Made by a program: the position numbers and the translations under genes
In this document: positions 15,902 through 22,733 of the stretch, piece after piece
How the letters are laid out: each line of letters begins with the position of its first letter
Position numbering within the stretch: position 1 is the stretch's first letter
Notes under the pieces: model-generated
Told to the model about the DNA's origin: nothing
Seen by the model: the letters and a program-made list of their open reading frames with translations, nothing else
Databases searched by the model: none
Assembly (NCBI GenBank): GCA_900770445.1
Contig: CAAGKO010000068.1
Location: 1 to 24,332 of the forward strand
Reading direction: 5' to 3'
From: an uncultured Oribacterium sp.
Lineage (GTDB): Bacteria > Bacillota > Clostridia > Lachnospirales > Lachnospiraceae
Length of the DNA stretch: 24,332 bases

Positions 15902-15921
15902 GTTTCATAATCAGACATATC

Positions 15922-15962
15922 ACAGTGGGCCAGGAGAAGAAAGTCTGCTGGTCCACTGTTTT
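15922..15962 (+). terminator. Intra-operon hairpin with T-run between tctC and tctB
   Basis: ACAGTGG.CCAG.AG (15922-15936) pairs with CTGCTGGTCCACTGT (15945-15959) and runs into four T. It resembles an intrinsic terminator but lies within the transporter operon. The likely effect is partial termination or protection of the upstream message, giving more binding protein than membrane subunits. Confidence 0.6.
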
Positions 15963-16029
15963 ACTGTTTCACAGGAAATGCCTCTCAGCATTCCATGATA
16001 CAGGCCGAAATGGAAGGAGACCATAAATT

Positions 16030-16491
16030 ATGAAAAAGTACAGCGATATGATCTGTGGAATGATCGGTATTGTAATAGCTGTCGTTTTATTTATTCTCAG
16101 TTTACAGATTAATATGAAGGAAGGCGATTTGATCGGAGCCGGATTTCTTCCGGTCATCGTAGCCATCATTGTATTTTTCTTTTCCCTGACGCTGGCCATG
16201 AGAGGCTGGAAATCCAGCAAAACCTATGTGGAAAAGCCGTCAGAGTACAAGAAAAACACCCTTGGCGTGTGGATGATGATCGTAGCCTGCTTTTTGTACG
16301 CAGCCTTATTAAAGCCGGTTGGCTTTATCATTGACAGTGCAGTGTTCCTGTATTTTACCATTTGTATGATGACAAAAAAAGAAAGCGTCAAATGGGGCAG
16401 ATTCGCAGTTCTGGCGGTTGTGTCTGTTGTGATTATCTATATACTTTTCACACAGATTTTTGGAATACGTCTGCCGAAAGGAATTCTGTAA
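16030..16491 (+). CDS. tctB: TTT transporter small membrane subunit (TctB family)
   Basis: Small integral membrane component of the tripartite tricarboxylate transporter. The 153 residues contain four hydrophobic segments (about 7-25, 36-56, 77-97 and 115-143), as in TctB relatives, with the GAGFLPVIVAIIVFFFSLTLA segment after a short polar loop. TctB sequences are poorly conserved, so the call leans on topology and on position between tctC and tctA. AAGGAG lies upstream of ATG 16030. It is separated from tctC by a hairpin and from tctA by only 15 bases. Confidence 0.88.
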   Translation: MKKYSDMICGMIGIVIAVVLFILSLQINMKEGDLIGAGFLPVIVAIIVFFFSLTLAMRGWKSSKTYVEKPSEYKKNTLGVWMMIVACFLYAALLKPVGFIIDSAVFLYFTICMMTKKESVKWGRFAVLAVVSVVIIYILFTQIFGIRLPKGIL

Positions 16492-16506
16492 AGGAGGAAT
16501 AAGAAC

Positions 16507-18009
16507 ATGAGTGAAATCACAGCTGGCATTTTGTCGATCTGTAATCTGCCGATTATGGCCCTGATCCTTTTGGGAACCTTCATGGGCATTATCGTAGGAG
16601 CCATTCCTGGCTTAAGCGTAACAATGGGTGTCGCACTGTTTCTGCCACTTACCTTTGGTATGGATCCGATTGCAGGACTCTCCCTTCTCTGTGGTCTGTA
16701 TATCGGAGGTACTTCCGGTGGCCTGATCAGTGCGATCTTGTTAAAAATTCCAGGTACGGCAGCATCGGTTGCGACCACTTTTGATGGCCATCCAATGGCA
16801 GCAAGAGGCGAAGCCGGAAAGGCGCTGGGGGTTGGTATTGTAGCCTCTTTCTTTGGCGGTCTGATCAGTTACATTGTTCTGATGCTGCTGGCTCCATTTA
16901 TTGCAAAATTTGCTCTTCAGTTTGGACCTTACGAGTACTTTTCCATTGGTCTGTTTTCCTTAACCATGATCGTCAGCCTGTCTTCAGGTTCCCTGGTAAA
17001 GGGAGTTTTAAGCGGCATGATCGGTCTGATCCTCGCATTTGTTGGTATTGCCCCGATTACAAGCTTTACCAGATTTACTTTTGGAGTTTCTGAATTAAAC
17101 GCTGGTTTCAGCATGATCCCGATGCTGATCGGCCTGTTTGCAGTTGCTGAGGTCTTAAGCGCACTGGAAGATAAGAATAAACCGGGAGAAGAGCGGGCCC
17201 AGGACTGCAAGATCAAAGGTTTTGGCTTCAAGCTCAGTGATATTAAGGGGCAGGGCAGCAATTTCTTAGTATCTACCCTGATCGGTACCGAAATCGGTAT
17301 TTTGCCTGGCCTTGGCGCAAGTATCTGCAACATCCTGGCTTACTCTGTAGCAAAGAACCGCTCCAAACATCCGGAGAAGTTCGGAACCGGTATTGTAGAT
17401 GGTCTGATTGCTTCTGAGAGTTCCAACAATGCGTCAACCGGCGGCGCACTGGTTCCGCTGTTAACCCTGGGCCTTCCTGGTGATAATACCACAGCCCTGA
17501 TTCTGGCTGGCTTCATGATTCACGGTATTACCCCTGGACCGCTGTTATTCCGTACGGAGGGTACGCTGGTATATGGTATTTTTGCAGCGCTGATTGTGGC
17601 AAATTTCATGATGCTGATCGTAGAGTATCTGGGTATGCGTGTGTTTATCCGTATTCTGTCCGTACCGAAGAACCTGCTGCTTCCGATTGTTATGATTTTC
17701 TGTACCGTAGGTGCTTACGCAAATAATAACCGTGTATTTGATGTCGTTGTTATGATGCTGTTCGGTCTGTTGGGATACAGCCTGAAGAAGATGAAGCTTC
17801 CGCAGGCACCGATCATCCTTGCATTTATCTTATGTCCGACCGTAGAGACAAATCTGCGCCGCGGCCTGATGAAGAGCCAGGGCAGCTTCATTCCGTTCCT
17901 GACTTCACCGATTTCCTGTATCTTCCTGATTATTGCAGTTGGCACATTGATCTGGACTATACGGAAAGAGTATCTGAGTTCAAAAAATGTAAGCTTAAAG
18001 GAGGCATAA
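16507..18009 (+). CDS. tctA: TTT transporter large membrane subunit (TctA family permease)
   Basis: The main permease of the tripartite tricarboxylate transporter, importing the ligand delivered by TctC with the ion gradient. The 500 residues have about a dozen hydrophobic segments. The TctA signature is plain: GAIPGLSVTMGVALFLPLTF (about residues 32-51), then LYIGGTSGGLISAILLKIPGT and FDGHPMAARGEAGKALG. A second copy of the motif type appears as GILPGLGASICNILAY near residue 264 and PLLTLGLPGDNTTALILAG near 318, reflecting internal symmetry of the family. AAGGAGG before ATG 16507. Its stop is four bases from the next start, so it is translationally coupled to the dehydrogenase. Confidence 0.95.
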   Translation: MSEITAGILSICNLPIMALILLGTFMGIIVGAIPGLSVTMGVALFLPLTFGMDPIAGLSLLCGLYIGGTSGGLISAILLKIPGTAASVATTFDGHPMAARGEAGKALGVGIVASFFGGLISYIVLMLLAPFIAKFALQFGPYEYFSIGLFSLTMIVSLSSGSLVKGVLSGMIGLILAFVGIAPITSFTRFTFGVSELNAGFSMIPMLIGLFAVAEVLSALEDKNKPGEERAQDCKIKGFGFKLSDIKGQGSNFLVSTLIGTEIGILPGLGASICNILAYSVAKNRSKHPEKFGTGIVDGLIASESSNNASTGGALVPLLTLGLPGDNTTALILAGFMIHGITPGPLLFRTEGTLVYGIFAALIVANFMMLIVEYLGMRVFIRILSVPKNLLLPIVMIFCTVGAYANNNRVFDVVVMMLFGLLGYSLKKMKLPQAPIILAFILCPTVETNLRRGLMKSQGSFIPFLTSPISCIFLIIAVGTLIWTIRKEYLSSKNVSLKEA

Positions 18010-18013
18010 GGAA

Positions 18014-18964
18014 ATGAAAGTATATATTCCACAGGCAGTAGCAAAAGAGGGAACCGATTACCTTCTGGAGCATGGGTATGAAATTAAAGAAGGAACCGGT
18101 TGTACACCGGAGGAGATGGCGCGGGATATCGCGGATTGTGATGCGATGCTGATCCGTACCGCAAAATGTCCGAAGGAGGTTGTGGATGCGGCAAAGAATG
18201 CTAAGATTATTGCCCGTCATGGCGTAGGTTTTGATAATATTAATATTGATGAGGCAGAAAGGTGCGGGATCTGGGTAACCAACACTCCGCAGGCATTGTC
18301 TGATTCCGTAGCAGAGTACACATTATCGGTACTGCTGTTGGCGGCAAAGAATATCCGGGACTGCAGTAATGCCATGTACCGTGGCGAATATGGCTATAAG
18401 AATTCCCATAAGGGGCTGGACGTAAGCGGCAAAAAGCTAGGTGTGGTTGGCTTTGGACGTATTGGACGTGCTGTGGCTAAGAAAGCGCACTTGGGATTGG
18501 ATATGGACATTCTGGCTTATGATCCGTTTGTAAAACAGGAGCAGGCACCGGAATATGTGAAGATGTGTAGCTGGGACGAACTGTTTGCCAATGCGGATTT
18601 TATCAGCCTGCATCTTCCGGGTGGCGAGACCAACCGCAATGCAGTAGGCGCGAAAGAATTTGAGATGATGAAAAAATCCGCAATCCTGCTGAATGTTGCC
18701 AGAGGTGAGGTGGTAGATGAACTGGCACTGGACGCAGCCTTAAAGGCAGATCAGTTCCGCTATGCGGTTCTGGATGTACAGAGCCAGGAGCCGCCGAAGG
18801 AAGATTACCCATTGTATCAGAATGAGAAGGTTATCCTTACCCCGCATATGGCGTCCAATACAGAAGAGTGCATGGGACGTATGGCACTGCATGCAGCAAT
18901 GCAGATTCATAAGGTGCTGAGCGGTGAGAAGCCGGATTGGCCGGTAAACCATCCGCAGTTATAA
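18014..18964 (+). CDS. NAD-dependent D-isomer-specific 2-hydroxyacid dehydrogenase
   Basis: Oxidoreductase of the SerA/phosphoglycerate-dehydrogenase superfamily that interconverts a D-2-hydroxyacid and a 2-oxoacid. The NAD-binding motif is GFGRIG (146-151). The catalytic triad residues are in place: Arg230 in NVARGEVVDE, Glu259 in SQEPP and His278 in TPHMASNTEE. The 316-residue length matches family members without an ACT domain, so it is not a full-length biosynthetic SerA with regulatory domain. Its ribosome site AAGGAGG overlaps the end of tctA. Position in the TTT operon implies it acts on the imported acid or an early breakdown product. The substrate cannot be read from the sequence; calling it serA would over-assign. 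Confidence 0.92.
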   Translation: MKVYIPQAVAKEGTDYLLEHGYEIKEGTGCTPEEMARDIADCDAMLIRTAKCPKEVVDAAKNAKIIARHGVGFDNINIDEAERCGIWVTNTPQALSDSVAEYTLSVLLLAAKNIRDCSNAMYRGEYGYKNSHKGLDVSGKKLGVVGFGRIGRAVAKKAHLGLDMDILAYDPFVKQEQAPEYVKMCSWDELFANADFISLHLPGGETNRNAVGAKEFEMMKKSAILLNVARGEVVDELALDAALKADQFRYAVLDVQSQEPPKEDYPLYQNEKVILTPHMASNTEECMGRMALHAAMQIHKVLSGEKPDWPVNHPQL

Positions 18965-18995
18965 GACTGATGAGAGCAAAGGAGCAGGTGGCAGT

Positions 18996-19457
18996 ATGAT
19001 TTATTCTTCTATCAGGGCACTGGATGCACAGTGCACATGGCCGGAGGCGTTCCGGAAAGCATTTGCGTTTCTGAAAAATTCTGATCTGGAACATATGGAA
19101 GTTGGACGATATGAAATTGACGGAGATGACGTTTTTGCCATGATCCAGAAGCAGACAACAGCGGCATCGGAACAAAAAAAGGCAGAGAGCCATTTTAAGT
19201 ACATCGATATCCAGTGTTTGATCATCGGAGAGGAAAAACAGGGCTTTGCACCATTGACCGAGGGCATGGAGCGCGAGGAGCATCCAGAGCGAGATGTCAT
19301 GTTTTATCCGGAAGTATCGGACGAAAATTATATTTGCTTAAAACCGGGAGATTTCGCAGTGTATTTTACAAATGATGTGCATCGCCCGAATTGTGCAGTA
19401 GAAGAGGGTATGGAAATTAAAAAAGTGATTGTAAAAATACGAGAAGCAGCTTTGTAG
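18996..19457 (+). CDS. YhcH/YjgK/YiaL-family (NanQ-like) cupin protein
   Basis: Small cupin-type beta-barrel protein (DUF386). The 153-residue size fits. Conserved features are FxExHxxYxDIQ-like AESHFKYIDIQCLIIGEE (about 63-80) and the late DVHRPN (about 126-131), whose Glu and His residues bind metal in relatives. One characterised relative, E. coli NanQ, speeds sialic acid anomer interconversion, and others occur in sugar-acid operons (YiaL with YiaK-S). Here it is the last gene of the TTT operon, 31 bases after the dehydrogenase, which supports a sugar-acid substrate that exists in ring and open forms (inference). AAAGGAG lies upstream of ATG 18996. A terminator follows. Confidence 0.88.
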   Translation: MIYSSIRALDAQCTWPEAFRKAFAFLKNSDLEHMEVGRYEIDGDDVFAMIQKQTTAASEQKKAESHFKYIDIQCLIIGEEKQGFAPLTEGMEREEHPERDVMFYPEVSDENYICLKPGDFAVYFTNDVHRPNCAVEEGMEIKKVIVKIREAAL

Positions 19458-19484
19458 GAGCAGCTTTGTCAGAGTAGAAGAAGT

Positions 19485-19534
19485 GAAGAGGAAAAGCCGC
19501 AAATACACGCGGCTTCTCCTCTTCATTTTCTTTT
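19485..19534 (+). terminator. Intrinsic terminator of the TTT operon
   Basis: GAAGAGGAAAAGCCGC (19485-19500) pairs with GCGGCTTCTCCTCTTC (19509-19524), a 16-base stem with one mismatch and an 8-base loop, followed by ATTTTCTTTT. It starts 28 bases after the YhcH-family stop codon. Confidence 0.85.
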
Positions 19535-19632
19535 GTTATGGATGGTATGCTCCCCGTCAAGCGGACAATGAATAACTATAAGTTTTAGTCTTACTTTTAC
19601 CTTGGCTGATAATAATCGGCCAGGGTATTTCT

Positions 19633-19912
19633 TTACGCTGCTGTCTGACACTGTTCGTGGAATTCCAGAGGCGTCATAAGATGAAGCTTTCTCTGAATCC
19701 GCTTGTCGTTAGCCTTGATATCATGCTTCTTCTCGAGTTCATCTTTTAACCTCCGGTATCCCATATCCGGATGTTTTTCATGGATTTCTTTGATTGTATC
19801 TGTGATTTCCTGATTCATCCATTCTCTGTAACTGACTGGATCTTTGCTCCAACGATAGTAAGCGCTGCGTGGAACGCGATACGTTTCACAAAGTTTGGTG
19901 ACAATTAATGGG
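19633..19912 (-). pseudogene. IS3-family transposase OrfB remnant with internal deletion
   Basis: The minus-strand frame reads IVTKLCETYRVPRSAYYRWSKDP, then a helix and HPDMGYRRLKDELEKKHDIKANDKRIQRK. This is the HTH_21 N-terminal part of an IS3-family OrfB. It then jumps directly to LHLMTPLEFHEQ, which resembles the extreme C-terminus of the same family. The whole DDE catalytic core (about 150-200 residues) is missing in frame. OrfA is also absent: the 5' side runs straight into GGGTCTGACCC. It is therefore a dead deletion derivative. It lies between the TTT operon terminator and DUF1538 and marks the right edge of the AT-rich island. Confidence 0.75.
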
Positions 19913-19926
19913 TCAGACCCCATTAA
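19903..19926. repeat. GGGTCAGACCCC motif, copy 2 (palindromic, within the IS3 remnant)
   Basis: TTAATGGGTCAGACCCCATTAA is an almost perfect palindrome sitting at the 5' edge of the transposase remnant. Bases 19910-19926 equal 13527-13543 in the same orientation, 6.4 kb away. It probably represents an element end or a recombination scar; no target duplication can be assigned confidently. Confidence 0.6.
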
Positions 19927-19960
19927 CTGAAAAGCTGTGCAAACCCTTCCGATTGTCCAG

Positions 19961-19989
19961 TTTTCAATATCCGCATTGTCTGTTAAAAT
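19961..19989 (+). promoter_or_regulatory. Candidate promoter for the DUF1538-PII pair
   Basis: TTTTCA (19961-19966), a 17-base spacer and an extended -10 TGT-TAAAAT (19981-19989), 51 bases before ATG 20040. It is just right of the IS3 junction, so the insertion appears to have spared the native promoter. Confidence 0.4.
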
Positions 19990-20039
19990 AAAGTATAGTA
20001 TTCCCATCTCAATAGTATATTTTAAATCACAGGAGGTAT

Positions 20040-21587
20040 ATGCCTTTGCACACGTTCAAGTTCCTCAACGAAAAGCTTCGGGAAGCGCTGGTGGCGGTGA
20101 TGCCGATCGTCGGTATCGTCCTTTTCCTGTGCTTCACGATCGCGCCTGTATCTTCGAGCATCCTTCTATGCTTCATCATGGGTGCGGCCCTCATCATCAT
20201 CGGCATGATGTTCTTTACACTGGGCGCCGAGATGGCGATGACACCGATGGGCGAGCGTCTCGGTGCCGCGATGAAGAAGAGCCGGCATCTTTCGATCATC
20301 GTCCTCATCACCTTTTTCCTGGGTTTCATCATCACCATATCCGAACCGGATCTTCAGGTGCTGGCCGCCCAGGTTCCGGCGGTGCCGAACCGTACGATCA
20401 TCCTGTCCGTGGCCTGCGGTGTCGGCGCGTTCCTGGTCGTGGCGCTGCTGCGTATGCTCTTTTCGGTCGCGCTTCCGCCGATTCTCGTGGGCTGCTATAT
20501 CCTCATTTTCATCCTCGCGCGCTTCGTGCCAAACAGCTTCTGGGGCGTGGCCTTCGATTCCGGCGGTGTGACGACCGGCCCGATGACAGTTCCCTTTATC
20601 ATGGCGCTCGGTGTCGGTATCGCGTCCATCCGAAGTGACCGCCATGCCGCATCCGACAGCTTCGGTCTGGTCGCCCTCTGTTCGATCGGCCCGATTCTGG
20701 CGGTCCTGATCCTCGGTATGCTGTTCCATCCGGATGAATCTGCGTATGTGCCGCCGGCGATTCCGGATATCACGACCTCCACGGAGCTTTTCCATCTGTT
20801 TGCAGTGGAACTTCCGCTCTATATGAAGGAGATCGCGGTTTCGCTGCTCCCAATCGTGCTGTTCTTTTTCGTCTTCCAGCTGCTGGTGCTCAAGCTGTCG
20901 CACCGGACGCTGCTGAAGATCATGGTCGGACTTCTCTATACCTATATCGGTCTGGTCCTTTTCCTTACCGGGGCCAATGTCGGCTTCATGCCAGCAGGCA
21001 ACTTCCTCGGAAGAGAGCTGGCGACCGGAACGACCTCCTGGCTGCTGATCCCGGTGGCGATGATCATCGGCTATTTCATCGTCAAGGCAGAGCCTGCCGT
21101 CTATGTTCTCAATAAGCAGGTTGAGGAGCTGACCGACGGTGCCATCTCCGCGAAAGCGATGGGCCTCGCCCTGTCGGTCGGTGTGGCCTGCTCTCTCGGA
21201 CTCGCGATGCTGCGCGTGCTGACCGGCCTCTCCATCATGTGGCTGCTGATCCCGGGCTATGGCATCGCGCTCGGCATTTCCTTCTTCGTACCGAAGCTGT
21301 ATACCGCGATCGCCTTCGACTCCGGCGGTGTCGCCTCCGGGCCAATGACGGCGGCCTTCCTGCTGCCACTGGCCCAGGGGGCCTGCATCGCCGTGGGTGG
21401 CGATATCGTGGCGGATGCCTTCGGTGTCGTGGCCATGGTCGCGATGACACCGCTGATCACGATTCAGATCATGGGACTCGTATCGCAGATCCGGGCACGA
21501 CAGACCATCTCCGATGCGACGCCTGCATTTGCAGCTTATTCTGCCGAATTTGATGCACTGCCTGAGGATGCGATCATTGAGCTGTAG
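20040..21587 (+). CDS. DUF1538 family multi-pass membrane protein (putative transporter)
   Basis: Integral membrane protein of 515 residues, probably a permease of unknown substrate. It is clearly an internal duplication: residues about 12-228 and about 258-482 are two halves with equivalent motifs, AFDSGGVTTGPMT (171-183) and AFDSGGVASGPMT (425-437), and also SEPDLQVLAAQV (101-112) and AEPAVYVLNKQV (350-361). Each half has about six hydrophobic segments. The acidic and small polar residues in these repeated motifs are likely to line the pathway (inference). AGGAGG ends only three bases before ATG 20040; in-frame TTG 20046 would have a nine-base gap, so the start could be two codons later. 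A PII-like gene follows, a pairing that suggests control by nucleotide or metabolite binding. Codon use is host-like. Confidence 0.85.
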   Translation: MPLHTFKFLNEKLREALVAVMPIVGIVLFLCFTIAPVSSSILLCFIMGAALIIIGMMFFTLGAEMAMTPMGERLGAAMKKSRHLSIIVLITFFLGFIITISEPDLQVLAAQVPAVPNRTIILSVACGVGAFLVVALLRMLFSVALPPILVGCYILIFILARFVPNSFWGVAFDSGGVTTGPMTVPFIMALGVGIASIRSDRHAASDSFGLVALCSIGPILAVLILGMLFHPDESAYVPPAIPDITTSTELFHLFAVELPLYMKEIAVSLLPIVLFFFVFQLLVLKLSHRTLLKIMVGLLYTYIGLVLFLTGANVGFMPAGNFLGRELATGTTSWLLIPVAMIIGYFIVKAEPAVYVLNKQVEELTDGAISAKAMGLALSVGVACSLGLAMLRVLTGLSIMWLLIPGYGIALGISFFVPKLYTAIAFDSGGVASGPMTAAFLLPLAQGACIAVGGDIVADAFGVVAMVAMTPLITIQIMGLVSQIRARQTISDATPAFAAYSAEFDALPEDAIIEL

Positions 21588-21643
21588 TGCTTCGAGATGA
21601 TGTATGCGGCATAAACATTGGCCTGATAAACTGCAGGATGCTC

Positions 21644-21669
21644 GGATCATGACGCGGATGCCATGATCC
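21644..21669 (+). other. Perfect 8-base inverted repeat before the PII-like gene
   Basis: GGATCATG (21644-21651) and CATGATCC (21662-21669) with a 10-base loop, ending 16 bases before the PII-like start. No T-run follows. It may be an operator or a message hairpin that lowers expression of the second gene relative to the transporter. Confidence 0.4.
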
Positions 21670-21685
21670 ATCGACCTGGATAGCG

Positions 21686-22411
21686 ATGAAAGAGAAAATT
21701 ATGAATGATCTTTACTGGATGATAACGATCGTAGACCGGAACAGCACCGACCGCTTTACGGATTTTTATGAGAAATACGGTGCATCTGCGAGCTTCGTCT
21801 CGGTCGGGCGCGGAACGGCCGCCAGCGAGGTGCTGGATTTCCTCGGGCTCGACATCAGCGAAAAATCGGTGATTTTTTCCGCGGTCACAGATAAGGTATG
21901 GAAAGCGATCCGCTATGGGCTGCAGAACCGCATGCGTATCGATGTGCCCGGCACCGGCATCGCCTTCATCATACCGTTTTCCAGCGTCGGCGGCAAAAGG
22001 GCGCTGGCCGCACTGACCTGCGGGCAGGAATTTATAAAAGGGGAGGAATCTGTTTTGAAGGATACGAAATATGAGCTTCTGGTGACGATTACAAACCAGG
22101 GATATACCGATCTCGTGATGGACGCTGCACGTTCCAGGGGCGCAGGCGGCGGCACGATCATCCATGCGAAGGGCACCGGCGTGAAGGAAGCGGCGCATTT
22201 CATGGGCGTATCGCTCGCCTCAGAGAAGGAAATCGTGCTGATCGTGGCGAAATCTGCAGAAAAGAATGCCATCATGAAGGCGATCATGGAAGAAGCCGGC
22301 CCGGATTCGAAGGCCCGCGCCATCGTGTTCTCGCTCCCTGTAAGTGAAACCGCCGGCATGCGACTGTTGGAAGCGGAGGATACCGACGCTCCGGAAGAGC
22401 ACGTCAATTAA
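21686..22411 (+). CDS. Tandem PII-like (P-II/GlnB superfamily) regulatory protein
   Basis: Predicted cytosolic signalling protein built from two PII-like ferredoxin-fold units. Residues 9-104 (YWMITIVDRN...IIPFSSVGGKRAL) and 128-227 (YELLVTITNQGYTDLVMDAARSRGAGGGTIIHAKGTG...IVFSLPVSETAGM) follow the same strand-helix-strand pattern. Only the second keeps the glycine-rich RGAGGGTIIHAKG stretch that precedes the T-loop in GlnB/GlnK; the first has VGRGTAASE there. The uridylylated Tyr and long T-loop of classical PII are absent, so it is not GlnB. It lies 98 bases after the DUF1538 gene and probably gates or senses that transporter, by analogy with GlnK-AmtB (inference). Start uncertain: ATG 21686 and ATG 21701 both have weak ribosome sites. 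Confidence 0.82.
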   Translation: MKEKIMNDLYWMITIVDRNSTDRFTDFYEKYGASASFVSVGRGTAASEVLDFLGLDISEKSVIFSAVTDKVWKAIRYGLQNRMRIDVPGTGIAFIIPFSSVGGKRALAALTCGQEFIKGEESVLKDTKYELLVTITNQGYTDLVMDAARSRGAGGGTIIHAKGTGVKEAAHFMGVSLASEKEIVLIVAKSAEKNAIMKAIMEEAGPDSKARAIVFSLPVSETAGMRLLEAEDTDAPEEHVN

Positions 22412-22477
22412 GTTAATGTGGTCAGATACCATGAAGCACGCTGGCTGGCACAGTGTTCGCCGGCGGCGTAGTTCATT

Positions 22478-22489
22478 GGGTCTGACCCC
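22478..22489. repeat. GGGTCTGACCCC motif, copy 3
   Basis: GGGTCTGACCCC, differing at one central base from copies 1 and 2, located 66 bases after the PII-like gene. Copies 2 and 3 therefore bracket the DUF1538-PII pair. No transposase is seen here. The stem would have too small a loop to act as a terminator despite the T-run that follows. Confidence 0.5.
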
Positions 22490-22561
22490 TTTTTAAATTT
22501 CGCAAATCTGCGCTTTAGCCTTCCTGGACATTATGTATTTTGAAGGATGACGCAATAGAAC

Positions 22562-22644
22562 TGACCTATGTCACATTATTACATGACCTAAATCGATAAT
22601 TGTTATCACTTTCTATTGACCTAATCAGGCTTATGCTGTATAAC
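22562..22644 (+). promoter_or_regulatory. trxA promoter with three phased TGACCTA repeats
   Basis: TTGACC (22616-22621), 17 bases and TATAAC (22639-22644) form a good promoter about 90 bases before trxA. TGACCTA occurs at 22562-22568, 22584-22590 and 22617-22623, 22 and 33 bases apart, that is two and three helical turns, with the last copy overlapping the -35. GAATAGTT also repeats at 22653 and 22683 in the leader. This pattern suggests a regulator binding one face of the DNA; its identity is unknown. Confidence 0.55.
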
Positions 22645-22733
22645 ATTAATAGGAATAGTTCTTAATAGAAAGCAGTAACAAAGAATAGTTCAGATACCCA
22701 TACAGGGTTAAACAGAAAATGGAGGTAAGGTCT

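Noticed and set aside
18014..18964. Assignment of the dehydrogenase as biosynthetic SerA
   Set aside because: It lacks the C-terminal regulatory domain of many SerA proteins, and its operon is a transport and catabolic one; only the superfamily is supported.
14005..19570. AAGCGGACAATG at 14005-14016 and 19559-19570 as direct repeats flanking the transporter genes
   Set aside because: A 12-base match is expected several times by chance in 24 kb, and the neighbouring bases do not match, although the right copy may belong to an IS3 end.
22478..22495. Terminator after the PII-like gene (GGGTC, GACCC and T-run)
   Set aside because: The loop would be a single base, so the hairpin cannot form as a normal terminator; the motif is better explained as the repeated element.
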